Assembly: GCF_016863655.1 (NCBI RefSeq)
Contig: NZ_BOPH01000039.1
Location: forward strand, 1-64,000
Origin: Virgisporangium ochraceum
GTDB lineage: Bacteria; Actinomycetota; Actinomycetes; Mycobacteriales; Micromonosporaceae
Reading direction: 5' to 3'
Length of the DNA stretch: 64,000 nucleotides
The stretch's first letter is position 1; the number at the start of each line of letters is the position of its first letter. The notes beneath the pieces are model-generated. The model searched no databases. It worked only from the letters and a program-made list of their open reading frames with translations, and was not told the DNA's origin. Below, piece by piece: positions 45,258 to 56,933 of this stretch. Both the position numbers and the translations under genes were made by a program.

Positions 45258-46031
45258 ATGGAACCCACCGACGTCGTCCTGCTCATCGTCGCCGGCGTTG
45301 CGGCCGGCATCGTCAACGGCTTCGCCGGCGGCGGGTCACTGATCACGTTCCCGGCGCTCATCGCCACCGGCCTGTCGCCGGTGAGCGCTAACGTCACGAA
45401 CTCGCTGTCGGTGGTCCCCGGATATGCGGCAAGTGCATATGGGACCCGCAAAGACCTGGCCGAGCTGATGGGCGACCGGCGTGGGGCGGTCTGGCGGCTG
45501 ATCCCGACGGCGGTGGCCGGCGGGGTCGTCGGCTGCGCGCTGCTGCTCCTCGCTCCGGCCCGGGCGTTCGACTACATCGTGCCGTTCCTGGTGCTCGGGG
45601 CGGCGGCGATCCTGGCGTTCCAGAACCGGCTGCGTGCCGTGGTCGGCCACCCGCAGGACCTGTCACCCCGTCGCCGCACGCTGGCGATGCACGGCATCGT
45701 CGCCGGCATGACGATCTACGGCGGCTACTTCGGCGCGGCGATGGGCGTGATGGCCGTCGCCGGTCTGGGCCTGGTCATCGCCGACACGATGGCGCGGATC
45801 AGCGCCCTGAAGAACGTCATCTCGACGACGGTCGGCCTGACGACGGTGGTCGTGTTCTCGATCTTCGGCCCGGTCGACTGGCTGGCCGTTGCGGTGGTCG
45901 CACCGGCGACGATCGTCGGCGGATACAGCGGTGCGCGCATGGCCCGGCGGCTGCGCAGCGACGTGCTGCGCTGGATCATCGTATGCTTCGCGGTCGCGGT
46001 CGGGGTGGTCCTGCTGGTACGCGCGTTCTGA
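45258..46031 (+). CDS. TauE/SafE family membrane transporter
   Basis: 257 residues, about eight membrane segments. The two characteristic loops are seen in the N- and C-halves (AGIVNGFAGGGSLITFPALI and the later GGYFGAAMGVMAVAGLGLVI), which form the inverted repeat of TauE/SafE sulfite or sulfonate exporters. The substrate here is unknown. A TAACGT -10 lies 9 bases before the ATG, so the leader is very short. Confidence 0.9.
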   Translation: MEPTDVVLLIVAGVAAGIVNGFAGGGSLITFPALIATGLSPVSANVTNSLSVVPGYAASAYGTRKDLAELMGDRRGAVWRLIPTAVAGGVVGCALLLLAPARAFDYIVPFLVLGAAAILAFQNRLRAVVGHPQDLSPRRRTLAMHGIVAGMTIYGGYFGAAMGVMAVAGLGLVIADTMARISALKNVISTTVGLTTVVVFSIFGPVDWLAVAVVAPATIVGGYSGARMARRLRSDVLRWIIVCFAVAVGVVLLVRAF

Positions 46032-46232
46032 CGGGCCGCCCGGCTGCTGGGTGCGTCCTCACGGGTTGGCGCTCGTCGGCGACGGGTGTGGGCGCCGACC
46101 TGCCGGCAGAACGGTCAGCCCGGCGCCGACACCGTGGCGCCGTCGCGCGCGTAGGCCACGCCACCGCGCGGGACGGAAATTGTCGGTGGCTCTCAGTACC
46201 GTGACGGCACACCGAATCGGGGGAGGGTGACC

Positions 46233-49200
46233 ATGGCGGTCGATGAGGACGCGTTCGTCGTTCCCAGTTCCTGGTACCGCAGCAGGGTTCCGCGGCGCGG
46301 CAGCCCGGGTGTCCGTCCGGTCGGGCCGGCGCCCACCGCCGCTGCCGGCGCCGCCGCGGTGCTGGCCGGCAGCGACCGGGTTCTCCGCGAGACGCTCGGC
46401 TTCCCCGAGACCGACCCCGAGATCGCCGAGGCCGGGTTCGCGTACCTCGACGGCCGGATCAGCCCGCTCGGTGCGGCGGCCGTGGCCGTCGCGGCGATCC
46501 GGTACACCAGCTACAAGGACCGCGACCGGCTCACCGTCTTCGCCGACGCGTGGTTCGCCGCGCCCGGGCCCGCGTTCGCCGCCGAGGCGTTCGCGGCGAT
46601 GATGTCGATGTCGCTGGAGCAGGTCGCGGCGCCGGCGCAGGGGCAGCCGCGGCAGAACGCCTTCCATCAGCCGGTGCGGTGGTACGTGCCCGGTGCGCAG
46701 GCCAACCACTGGTACACCGAGCTCATCCTCGGCGGGGCACTCCGGCTGCGCGTCCTCCTCGCCGGGCTGCCCGAGGCCGAATATGCCGGGGTCGTGGCCG
46801 CGCTCGAGGGGGCGCGCGGCGCCGGCCTGGTGCGGCGGGTCGCGACCTCGTGTCTGGCGCCCGACCGGGTCGACTGGGTCTCCGACGACTGCGCGGCGGT
46901 CGGTGCCGCCGGCGCCGCCGACCTCGCGTCGACCCTGATGTACGCGGTCTCCACGCCCGGCCACGTCGAGTCCATCCACGACCTGGTGCAGCCCTGGTGG
47001 GTGCAGTACCGCAAGCCGGTGCTCCCCACGGTCGTCGAGGCGATGGGACCGGCGGCGGCCGGCCTCGTGGCCGAATGGCTCGACTACGAGCACTCGCGTA
47101 CGGACTTCCGCCGCCGGCTCACGTCGGCCCTCGCGGTGCTGCCGGGCGACGAGGCGTTCCGGCACCTGGTCGAGCGGGCCGACGACACGCTCGTGCGGCC
47201 GGCGGTGCTCGACGCGGCCCGTCGGTTCCCGCGGCGCGGGCTGCGGCTGCTCGCCGCCGACGGGCGCCGGCCGGTCGTCGAGCTGCTGCGCACGCACGTC
47301 TCCGGGTTCCCCGAGCTGGCCGCGGAGCTCGCGCCCACGCTGCCACCCGACGCGCGGGCGCGGGTCGAGAAGATCCTCGCGGAGGGCGAGGGGGTGGTCG
47401 ACGCTCCGGCCGCGAGCCTGCCGCCGGTGCTGGCCGATCCGCCCTGGCTGCGTCGGCGCTCCGCCGTCAGGCCCGTGGTCGTCGAGGTCCCCGCGCCCGT
47501 GGAGCCCACCACGGTCCGGTGGCTGCCCGGCGAGCGCGACAAGTGGCTCGCCACCGACCGGTTCCAGAGCTGGCGGCGGCTGCCGTGGGAGACCCAGGCG
47601 GAGCACGTCCGGGCCGGCACCGCCAGCTGGTACGACGCGCAGGCGTTCTTCCTGCGGGCGCCCGAGGAGCTGGCGCGGCCGCTGATCGGCGCGTGGCGGG
47701 TGCCGAACACGTGGGGCGCCGGCGACTGGACACCGCGGCTGGCGGCCCGGTTCGAGGTCGACGCCCTGCCGGTGCTGCTCGACCTCGCCCAGCGCAAGCC
47801 GGTCACGTGCGCGGCGGCGCTGCTGCCGTTCGGGTCACCGGAGATCGTGCTGCTCATGGCCGACTGGTTCGGCCGGCTGAAGTCGGTGCGGGCCACCGGG
47901 CACGCCTACTTCGTCCGGCACGCGGGGGTGTCGGCGCGCACGCTCGTCCCGGCGGCGCTGGCGAAGCCGGGCACCGGGCGGCGCCAGGCCGAGCACGCGC
48001 TCCGGGCACTGGCCGCGGCGGGTCACGGCGACGGGGTCCGCGCGGCGGCCGCGGCGCACGGCGGGCAGGCGGTCGCCGCGATCGACACGCTGCTCGGCAC
48101 CGATCCGGTCGACATCCTGCCGGCCCGGGTGCCTGTGGTGCCGGTCTGGGCCGATCCGGCGGCGCTTCCCCGCGTCCGGCTGCGTGCCGGTGGGGTGATG
48201 CCGGCCGCCGCCGCCGGTCACCTGCTCACGATGCTGGCGATGTCGCGGCTGAGCGAGCCGTACGCGGGCATCGAGCAGGTGCGGGCTGCGGCCGAACCCG
48301 ACGACCTGGCCGGCTTCGCGTGGGCGCTGTTCCGGCTGTGGCAGGCATCCGGGTCGCCGGCGAAGGACGGCTGGGTGCTCGACGCGCTCGGCCTGCTCGG
48401 CGACGACGAGACGGTCCGCCGGTTCACGCCGGTGATCCGGGCGTGGCCGGGCGAGGGCGGGCACTCCCGCGCGGTCGCCGGGCTCGACGTCCTGGCCGCG
48501 ATCGGCACCGACGTGGCCCTGATCCACCTCAACGGCATCGCGCAGAAAGTGAAGTTCCGCGCGCTGCGCGACCGTGCCGCCGAGAAGATCGACGAGGTGG
48601 CCGAGGCCCTGGGCCTCACGGCCGAACAGCTCGCCGACCGCCTCGTCCCCGACCTGGGTCTCGACGGGTCGGGCGGCCTCACGCTCGACTTCGGTCCGCG
48701 GCAGTTCAGCGTGCGCTTCGACGAGCTTCTCAAGCCGTACGTCGTCGACGGCGCCGGCAACCGCCGCAAGGACCTGCCCAAGCCCGCCGCCTCCGACGAC
48801 GCCGACCTGGCGGCGGCGGCCCGTCAACGGTTCTCGGCCCTGAAGAAGGACGTGCGCGCGGTCGCCGCCGACCAGATCCACCGGCTCGAGCGGGCGATGG
48901 TCACGCGGCGGCGGTGGTCGGTGCGGGAGTTCCGCGAGCTGTTCGTCGCGCACCCCCTCCTCGTGCACGTGGTCCGGCGCCTGGTCTGGCTCGTCCACGA
49001 CGGGGCCGGCCCCGACGCCGGCACCGTCACGGGCGCCATCCGTGTGGCGGAGGACCGCACCTTCGCCGATGTCGCCGACGAGCCCGTCACCCTGCCCGAC
49101 ACGGCCACCGTCTCGGTCGCCCATCCGATGCTGCTCGGTGCCGACCTGGCCGCCTGGGCCGACCTCTTCGCCGACTACGAGATCCTGCCGCCGTTCCCCC

Positions 49201-49541
49201 AACTGGCACGCGAGGTGCACCGGCTCGCGCCCGGAGACGAGTCCGGAGACCTCGACCGCTTCGCCGGCCGCGTCGTCGAGACCGTGCGCCTGCTGCAACT
49301 CGAACGCAGCGGCTGGGAACGCCAGCACCCGCAGGACGCCGGCTGGCAGGGCTACTGGCAGCTCGACCTGCCCGACGGCACCACGGCCACGCTGGGCATG
49401 GACCCGGGCATGATCGTCGGCAACGTGAACTTCGCGCCCGAACAGAAGATCACGCACGTGAGCCTGTACCCGGGCGCCGACCGCCTCGACCCGCTGGTCC
49501 TGTCCGAGATCATCCGCGACCTCGAAGCCGTCACCGGCTGA
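46233..49541 (+). CDS. DUF4132 domain protein
   Basis: 1102 residues, cytoplasmic, no membrane segments. A long helical HEAT-like region (about 1-850) is followed by the DUF4132 domain with REFRELFVAHPLLVHVVRRL, RLVWLV, TFADVADEPVTLPDTATVSV, AHPMLLG and a C-terminal QKITHVSLYP. Such proteins often lie near MolR/WGR-domain genes. None is here. GGGGGAGGG precedes the ATG at 46233. Role unknown. Confidence 0.85.
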   Translation: MAVDEDAFVVPSSWYRSRVPRRGSPGVRPVGPAPTAAAGAAAVLAGSDRVLRETLGFPETDPEIAEAGFAYLDGRISPLGAAAVAVAAIRYTSYKDRDRLTVFADAWFAAPGPAFAAEAFAAMMSMSLEQVAAPAQGQPRQNAFHQPVRWYVPGAQANHWYTELILGGALRLRVLLAGLPEAEYAGVVAALEGARGAGLVRRVATSCLAPDRVDWVSDDCAAVGAAGAADLASTLMYAVSTPGHVESIHDLVQPWWVQYRKPVLPTVVEAMGPAAAGLVAEWLDYEHSRTDFRRRLTSALAVLPGDEAFRHLVERADDTLVRPAVLDAARRFPRRGLRLLAADGRRPVVELLRTHVSGFPELAAELAPTLPPDARARVEKILAEGEGVVDAPAASLPPVLADPPWLRRRSAVRPVVVEVPAPVEPTTVRWLPGERDKWLATDRFQSWRRLPWETQAEHVRAGTASWYDAQAFFLRAPEELARPLIGAWRVPNTWGAGDWTPRLAARFEVDALPVLLDLAQRKPVTCAAALLPFGSPEIVLLMADWFGRLKSVRATGHAYFVRHAGVSARTLVPAALAKPGTGRRQAEHALRALAAAGHGDGVRAAAAAHGGQAVAAIDTLLGTDPVDILPARVPVVPVWADPAALPRVRLRAGGVMPAAAAGHLLTMLAMSRLSEPYAGIEQVRAAAEPDDLAGFAWALFRLWQASGSPAKDGWVLDALGLLGDDETVRRFTPVIRAWPGEGGHSRAVAGLDVLAAIGTDVALIHLNGIAQKVKFRALRDRAAEKIDEVAEALGLTAEQLADRLVPDLGLDGSGGLTLDFGPRQFSVRFDELLKPYVVDGAGNRRKDLPKPAASDDADLAAAARQRFSALKKDVRAVAADQIHRLERAMVTRRRWSVREFRELFVAHPLLVHVVRRLVWLVHDGAGPDAGTVTGAIRVAEDRTFADVADEPVTLPDTATVSVAHPMLLGADLAAWADLFADYEILPPFPQLAREVHRLAPGDESGDLDRFAGRVVETVRLLQLERSGWERQHPQDAGWQGYWQLDLPDGTTATLGMDPGMIVGNVNFAPEQKITHVSLYPGADRLDPLVLSEIIRDLEAVTG

Positions 49542-49600
49542 GCCACGACGCCGGGTCAGCGGCTGGGACATGTGGCTCGACCCGGCCGACAACCAGGCCG

Positions 49601-50068
49601 GGGACGCACACCGTGGAGCACCGGGCCATCGACGCGGCCGGCAACCTCGGGCCGGCGGCGAGCTACCGGGCGACCGTGCTGCCCGGGTCGTCGCCCATGT
49701 GCACCCGGACCCTCACCGGCCGGCAGCCCTCGGTCACCGTGTCGACGGGCGTCACGTGCCTGACCAACGCGCAGGTCACCGGCCAGGTGACGGTGCGTCC
49801 CGGCGCGTCGCTGGTGATGCGCGACAGCACGGTCAGCGGCACGTCACGTGACGTGACCCTCGCCGGCAACCGGTTCAACGGCGCGGTCGTGCTGACCGGC
49901 AACACGCAGGTCACCGCGAACGAGCGGTACTCGCGTCTGGCCGGGCCGTACGGTCCGGTGATGGTGGGCAACCAGGTCACCGGTGCCCTCAGCTGCTCGG
50001 GCAACAGCGCATCGGTGAAGGACTTCGGCGCACCGAACACGGTGCGGGGAGCCCAGGCCGGCTGCTGA
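49601..50068 (+). pseudogene. 5'-truncated secreted-protein remnant
   Basis: About 155 codons encode a beta-rich secreted sequence: GTHTVEHRAIDAAGNLGPAA, SYRATVLPG, TVSTGVTCLTNAQVTGQVTV and VMVGNQVTGALSCSGN, ending AQAGC. 'Y-R-x-D-x-A-G-N' segments are typical of Ig-like C-terminal domains of large extracellular enzymes. No start codon or signal peptide precedes it: the frame begins abruptly 60 bp after the DUF4132 stop. Probably the tail of a lost gene. Confidence 0.55.
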
Positions 50069-50125
50069 GGTCCGTGCGCCGGCCTTCCGCGCGGAACGCG
50101 GTGGGCCGGCGCACAGGGCAGACGG

Positions 50126-50575
50126 TCAGCGGGCGCGGCCGTCGCGGAGCATCGCCACCGACTTCGCCACGCGCGCCGCCCGGGTCTCCGGTTTCTTCGC
50201 GCCGGTGATCTGTTCGGCGTGCCACCGCTGGTTGCTGTACGACATCGTGGCCCAGAACTCCCGGGCGGCCGGGTCGGCGTCGAGGGCGGCGGCCAGGTCG
50301 CCGGGTACCTCGATCTCGCGCGGGGCGGCGTCGAGGGCGATGTCCAGGTCGAGGACGTCGCCGGCCGTGATACCGGCCTCCGCGCGTCGCTCGGCGCTGA
50401 CGCCCAGCCAGTACCCACCGCCCATCCGGGCGATCGAGCTGCGGAACGTGAACCCGTTGACCGTCACCACGACCTTCGGGCGTCCGCCCCCACCCAGCTC
50501 CCCGACGAACGCGTCGGGAAGGTGGAACCCGGTCGTGTTACCGCCCGTGGCCTGCAGTTCGCCGCTGAACCTCAT
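50126..50575 (-). CDS. DUF1905 / YdeI-OmpD-associated family protein
   Basis: 149 residues. Residues 1-90 match DUF1905 (MRFSGELQATGGNTTGFHLP, RSSIARMGGGYWLGVSAERR). Residues 95-149 match the OmpD-associated tail (AREFWATMSYSNQRWHAEQI, TGAKKPETRAARVAK). Common in actinomycetes. The function is not known. Confidence 0.88.
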   Translation of the reverse strand: MRFSGELQATGGNTTGFHLPDAFVGELGGGGRPKVVVTVNGFTFRSSIARMGGGYWLGVSAERRAEAGITAGDVLDLDIALDAAPREIEVPGDLAAALDADPAAREFWATMSYSNQRWHAEQITGAKKPETRAARVAKSVAMLRDGRAR

Positions 50576-50615
50576 GCCGCCAGCCTAAGGTGCGGGCCCG
50601 GTTAGCATGGTCGGC

Positions 50616-51290
50616 ATGCCACAGCCCGTGATCTTCGATCTGTACAACACGTTGATCGACGGCGCTGACGAGGAGCGCGACCGCGCGCTGCGGGAGATGG
50701 CCGCCCTCCTCGGGGTCACCCCCGCCGACCTGCTGAGGGTGTACCGCGAGTCGTGGCCGGAACGGCTCGTGGGCTGGGGCGTCGCCGAGACCGTGCGGAT
50801 CATGGCCGGCCGGCTCGGGATCGACGCCACGGCGCAGCAGGTGGCGACCGCCGCGGAGCTGCGGCGGTCGTTGCCGAGGCGGCTGTTCGAGCTGGTGTCC
50901 GACGAGACCCTGGCCGTGCTCGACGGGCTGCGCGCCGACGGGCACCCGCTGGGCGTGCTCAGCAACGCGACGGCGGAGTCGGCCGAGGCGTGGCCGTCCG
51001 GGCCGCTGGCCAGCCGGTTCGACGTGGTGATCTTCTCCAGCGTGGTCGGGTTGGCCAAGCCCGACCCGGCGGTCTACCGGCTGGCCGCCGCCGGGCTCGG
51101 CGCCGTGCCGGAGGAGTGCGTGTTCGTCGGCGACGGCGCCGACGGGGAGCTGCCGGGTGCGGCGGGCGTCGGCATGACCGTGTTCCGGACGGTCGAGTTC
51201 CGCGACACGTTGTCCGGTTGGTCCGGCCCCGTGATCGACATGCTCGCCGACCTGCCTGGGGTACTTCGCGAGCTTTCGTCCGTCCAATAA
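50616..51290 (+). CDS. HAD-superfamily hydrolase
   Basis: 224 residues. Motif I is FDLYNTL (nucleophile Asp, with Tyr at the +2 position as in haloacid-dehalogenase-like members), motif II is GVLSNAT, and motifs III/IV are VGLAKPDPAVYRLA and FVGDGADGELPGA. The start at 50616 is chosen over an ATG at 50607 because the TAGCAT -10 overlaps the latter and stands 7 bases before 50616, making a leaderless mRNA. Substrate unknown. Confidence 0.88.
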   Translation: MPQPVIFDLYNTLIDGADEERDRALREMAALLGVTPADLLRVYRESWPERLVGWGVAETVRIMAGRLGIDATAQQVATAAELRRSLPRRLFELVSDETLAVLDGLRADGHPLGVLSNATAESAEAWPSGPLASRFDVVIFSSVVGLAKPDPAVYRLAAAGLGAVPEECVFVGDGADGELPGAAGVGMTVFRTVEFRDTLSGWSGPVIDMLADLPGVLRELSSVQ

Positions 51291-51348
51291 TGTCGCCCGA
51301 CCCCCGGCGGCCCGCGGCGGTGGCGGCGCGCGCCGTAGGATCTGCCGG

Positions 51349-53163
<1,815 letters not shown>

Positions 53164-53256
53164 GAAAGCGGTGGTCGCGTTCGCGCTGACCATGCCGCAC
53201 CCGCCCATGAGAGACTGGGTGCGGCCGGTGACATCGGCACGACGGCCGGGCTCCTG

Positions 53257-55185
53257 CTAGAGCTTCCGGGCGGGGACGAAGACGCGCATCACCGAGGGGC
53301 CGCGGTTGGCCCACAGGTGGTACGGGACCGCGGTCAGGGTGACCTCGCGGCCCTCCGCCGACGGCTCGTCGCCCAGCGTGGCCCAGCCCTGTGCCGACCA
53401 GGCCGAGTCGTCGCGGGCGAGGCCGGTCGCCGTGATGGTGACGGTCTCGCCGCCGGGGAGGTCGGTGCGCAGGTGCTCCTCCAGCGGGCGGGAGACCAGC
53501 AGTTCGACGTGGTTGAGGTCGACGCACTCCTCCTGGTCGGTGCTCTCCAGGCAGTAGACGACCGGGCCGCGTTCGATCGCCACCGTGCCGCGTAGCGCGT
53601 CGGCCGCGGGGTGCGCGACCGTGAGCCGGGGCGGCATCGGGAGCGTGAGCACCACGGTGTCGCCGGCCCGCCAGGACCGGCGCAGCTCCAGATATCCCTT
53701 GCGGAAAAGGGGTTCCGCCGCCTCGCCGTTGACGGTGACCGTCGCGCCGGCGCACCAACGCGGCACGCGCAGCGCGAGTGTCCACTCGGGACTGTCCACT
53801 GTGGCCACCCGGAGCTCGACCGTGGCGTCGAGGGGATAGCGGGTGCGCACCTCCAGCGTGGCCGGGCCGGCGTCGACGGTGGCCGGAACGTACTGGTGGA
53901 CCTGCACGCCGTCGCCGGTGGCCGTGGCCAGGTAGGCGCCCAGGCTCGCCACGGTGCGCATCACGTTGGGCGGGCAGCAGGCGCACGCGAACCACGGCGG
54001 CCGGGTGCCGGGCGCGTCGGCGCGCGTGGGCCGCTCGCCGTCGGTGGGTGCGGCGGGACGCTTCACCCGGCGCTGGGCCGGGTTGTTGTAGAAGAACCCG
54101 CACCGGTCGACCGACGTGCTCGCCGCGAACAGGTTGAACAGCGAGCGCTCGATCGAGTCGGCGTAACGGCTCTCGCCGGTGGCGAGCAGCAGCCGCCACG
54201 ACAGCATGACGTTGCCGATCGTCGCGCACGTCTCGCCGTACACGAGGTCGGGCGGCAGCTCGTACTCGTCGCCGAACGCCTCGCCCTCGAAGCGCGAGCC
54301 GACCGCGCCGTTGAGGTACATCTTGGTGGCGTGCAACGACTCCCACTGGCGCACGGCGGAGTCGAGGAGGGCCCGCTCGCCGGTCTCCAGATAGACGTCG
54401 ACCACGCCGCACAGCAGGTACAGGGCGCGTACGGCGTGCCCGACGACCGTGGTCTCCTCGCGCACCGGGGTGGCGTCCTGGAAGTACGCGGAACCGAAGT
54501 GGTGCGGCTCCAGCACGCCGTGCCCGCGCACGTCGACGAGCTGCTGCGCCAGGCCGAGGTAGGCCCGGTCGCCGGTGACCCGGTACAGCTCCACGAGCGC
54601 CATCTCGATCTCGGGATGGCCGTCGGTGTCGGGGCGCCGGTGGTCGGCGAAGTCGCGCACGACCACGTCGGCGGCCCTCTTCGCGACCTCGAACAGCTCG
54701 CCGCCGCCGGTGACCCGCTGGTCGGCGACCCCGGCCTGGATCAGGTGCCCGATGCAGTACAGCTCGTGGCCGTTGGTGAGGTCCTCCCACCGCTTCTCGT
54801 GGCCACCCTGCACGTAGGAGTTGATGTACCCGTCGCCCTGCTGTGCGCGTCCCATGACGGCCGTAAGCTCGGCCACCGACCGGCTCAACCCTTCCGACGG
54901 CGCGCGACCGAGTTCCCAGGCGATCGCCTCCAGCGTCTTGTACACGTCGGAGTCGCTGAACCAGAAGCCGCGGTGCTTCCCGCCCGTGGCGCCGTCGCCG
55001 GCGCGGCGCAGGTTCTCGACCGAGCCGTCGCGTTCGAGCCAGGCGAGCGCGTGCGGGGTGGTGGCGTCGCGGTTGTCGCGCTGCCACCGGGCCCACCAAC
55101 CGTCGGTGAGCCGCACCTCGCCGAGGCCGAGCGGCCGCAGCGCGGTGTGGTCGGTGGACCGGGGGACGACGGGTGCCGCTGTCAT
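53257..55185 (-). CDS. GH127 beta-L-arabinofuranosidase
   Basis: 642 residues, no signal peptide. Opening LGEVRLTDGWWARWQRDNRD and the catalytic region are typical of GH127. A Glu lies in YGETCATIGNVM, and the Cys cluster ACACCPPNVMRTVASLG supplies the zinc-bound catalytic Cys. Such enzymes release L-arabinose from short beta-arabinooligosaccharides inside the cell. AAGGAG precedes the ATG. It sits after the remains of a deleted ABC transporter, downstream of araD and araA, as part of an arabinose locus. Confidence 0.92.
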   Translation of the reverse strand: MTAAPVVPRSTDHTALRPLGLGEVRLTDGWWARWQRDNRDATTPHALAWLERDGSVENLRRAGDGATGGKHRGFWFSDSDVYKTLEAIAWELGRAPSEGLSRSVAELTAVMGRAQQGDGYINSYVQGGHEKRWEDLTNGHELYCIGHLIQAGVADQRVTGGGELFEVAKRAADVVVRDFADHRRPDTDGHPEIEMALVELYRVTGDRAYLGLAQQLVDVRGHGVLEPHHFGSAYFQDATPVREETTVVGHAVRALYLLCGVVDVYLETGERALLDSAVRQWESLHATKMYLNGAVGSRFEGEAFGDEYELPPDLVYGETCATIGNVMLSWRLLLATGESRYADSIERSLFNLFAASTSVDRCGFFYNNPAQRRVKRPAAPTDGERPTRADAPGTRPPWFACACCPPNVMRTVASLGAYLATATGDGVQVHQYVPATVDAGPATLEVRTRYPLDATVELRVATVDSPEWTLALRVPRWCAGATVTVNGEAAEPLFRKGYLELRRSWRAGDTVVLTLPMPPRLTVAHPAADALRGTVAIERGPVVYCLESTDQEECVDLNHVELLVSRPLEEHLRTDLPGGETVTITATGLARDDSAWSAQGWATLGDEPSAEGREVTLTAVPYHLWANRGPSVMRVFVPARKL

Positions 55186-55194
55186 CTGTTCTCC

Positions 55195-55292
55195 TTACCC
55201 CCGCATGGCGCCGGCGACCAGGCCGCTGACGTAGAAGCGCTGCAGTACGACGTACAGCACCACGCAGGGAATCATCGCGACGACCACGCCGA
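55195..55292 (-). pseudogene. 3' end of a deleted ABC permease gene
   Basis: The last ~32 codons and stop of a MalG-type permease, FGVVVAMIPCVVLYVVLQRF then YVSGLVAGAMRG, matching the usual C-terminus of sugar permeases. The rest of the gene is missing. It joins directly to the start of a binding-protein gene. Confidence 0.75.
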
Positions 55293-55358
55293 AACGGCAG
55301 CAGCGGCAAGCAGGACGGCGACGATGGAGCGTAGGACGTGGTTGCGGGTGGATCGCAT
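55293..55358 (-). pseudogene. Signal peptide remnant of a deleted sugar-binding protein
   Basis: ATG with AGGAGAGG upstream encodes MRSTRNHVLRSIVAVLLAAA AVS, a normal secretion leader, then runs out of its gene. At about 55292-55300 it meets the permease 3' end and stops after a few more codons. Everything between (most of the binding protein, one permease and most of another) is gone. Confidence 0.7.
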
Positions 55359-55380
55359 GTCCTCTCCTTGTATGAGGGTG

Positions 55381-56889
55381 TCAGAACCCCCGCGCGAGTC
55401 GGTGGTACGCCTGGCTCCAACGCAGTTCGTCGGCGAAGCGGCGGGTGGTGGTGCCGGCATCGATGACGACCAGTTCGGTGCCGGTCATCTCGGCGAGGTC
55501 GTGCAGTTCCTCGGTGGTCACCGCGCGCGAGAGCGCGGTGTGGTGCGGTCCGCCGGCCATCAGCCAGGTCTCGGCGGCAGTCGGGAGGTCCGGTTCGGGC
55601 CGCCAGACCGCGCGGGCCACGGGCAGCCTCGGCAGTGGCTGCGCCGGTGGCACGACCTCGATCTCGTTGGCGACCAGCCGGAACCGGTCGCCGAGGTCCA
55701 TGAGACCGACGACGATCGCCGGTCCGGGCTCGGCGTCGAACACCAGCCGCACCGGGTCCTCCCGGCCGCCGATGCCCAGCGGGTGGATCTCGCACGACGG
55801 CGTGCCGGCGGCGATCGACGGGCAGACCTCGAGCATGTGCGCGCCGAGCGTGCGCTCGCGGCCCGGCGTGAGGTCGTAGGTGTAGTCCTCCATGAACGAC
55901 GTGCCGCCGGGCTTGCCGGCCGACATCGCCTTGAGCGTGTGGACGAGCACCGACGTCTTCCAGTCGCCCTCGCCCCCGAACCCGTAGCCGTCGGCCATCA
56001 GCCGCTGCACGGCGAGGCCGGGCAGCTGGCGCAGCCCGCCGAGGTCCTCGAAGTTCGTCGTGAACGCTTTGAAGCCGCCGTTCGTCAGGAACTCGCGCAG
56101 CCCGATCTCGATGCGGGCGGCGTACCGCAGCGAGTCGCGGCGCGCGCCGTCGGGACCCATCGCATCGACCACCGTGTAGAGGTCGTCGTACTCGGCCACG
56201 AGCTTCTCGATCGCCGCGTCAGAGACCGCGTCGACGGCGTCGACCAGGTCGTTGACGCCGTAGCTGTTGACCGACACCCCGAACCGCAGCTGCGCCTCGA
56301 CCTTGTCGCCCTCGGTGACCCCGACCTCGCGCATGTTGTCGCCGAACCGGGCGAGCTTGAGCGAGCGCATCGCGGCGTAGCCGATCGCGGCCCGGGCCCA
56401 CGCGCCGATCCGCGTGGTGACGCGGGGGTCGACGACGTGGCCGGCGACGGTCTTGCGGGCCACGCCGAGGCGCGTCTGCATGTACCCGAACTCGCGGTCG
56501 CCGTGCGCGGCCTGGTTGAGGTTCATGAAGTCCATGTCGATCTCGGCCCAGGGCAGCTCGACGTTGGACTGCGTGTGCAGGTGCAGCAACGGCTCCCGCA
56601 GCGCGTCGAGCCCGGCGATCCACATCTTCGCCGGCGAGAACGTGTGCATCCACGCGATCACCCCGACGACGGCCGGGTCGGCGTTGGCCTCGCGCACCAC
56701 CGTCAGGATCTCGGCGGAGCTGGTGAGAACCGGCTTCCACACGATCCGGACGGGGATGTCGGCGCTGTCGGCGAGCCGGGCGGCGATCTCCCGGGACTGG
56801 TCTGCCACCTGCTCCAGGGTCTGCGGACCGTACAGTCCTTGGCTTCCCGTGAGGAACCACACCTCGGCGGCGGTGTCCTGAAGACTCAT
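55381..56889 (-). CDS. araA: L-arabinose isomerase
   Basis: 502 residues, the normal length. AEVWFLTGSQGLYGPQTLEQ opens it, and WMHTFSPAKMWI, TNFEDLGGLRQLPGLAVQRL and LEVCPSIA are family signatures with the metal ligands. Converts L-arabinose to L-ribulose in the cytoplasm. It follows araD by 44 bp on the same strand and is followed 22 bp on by the transporter remnant, so it lies in an ara operon. Confidence 0.96.
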   Translation of the reverse strand: MSLQDTAAEVWFLTGSQGLYGPQTLEQVADQSREIAARLADSADIPVRIVWKPVLTSSAEILTVVREANADPAVVGVIAWMHTFSPAKMWIAGLDALREPLLHLHTQSNVELPWAEIDMDFMNLNQAAHGDREFGYMQTRLGVARKTVAGHVVDPRVTTRIGAWARAAIGYAAMRSLKLARFGDNMREVGVTEGDKVEAQLRFGVSVNSYGVNDLVDAVDAVSDAAIEKLVAEYDDLYTVVDAMGPDGARRDSLRYAARIEIGLREFLTNGGFKAFTTNFEDLGGLRQLPGLAVQRLMADGYGFGGEGDWKTSVLVHTLKAMSAGKPGGTSFMEDYTYDLTPGRERTLGAHMLEVCPSIAAGTPSCEIHPLGIGGREDPVRLVFDAEPGPAIVVGLMDLGDRFRLVANEIEVVPPAQPLPRLPVARAVWRPEPDLPTAAETWLMAGGPHHTALSRAVTTEELHDLAEMTGTELVVIDAGTTTRRFADELRWSQAYHRLARGF

Positions 56890-56933
56890 ACGGGCAGTCC
56901 CTTCCGGATCTCGGGGTGTCTGTGGAGCACGGT

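Noticed and set aside
46550..50068. A long frame overlapping DUF4132
   Set aside because: It is the shadow of the real gene. Only its last ~155 codons, after the DUF4132 stop, look like protein.
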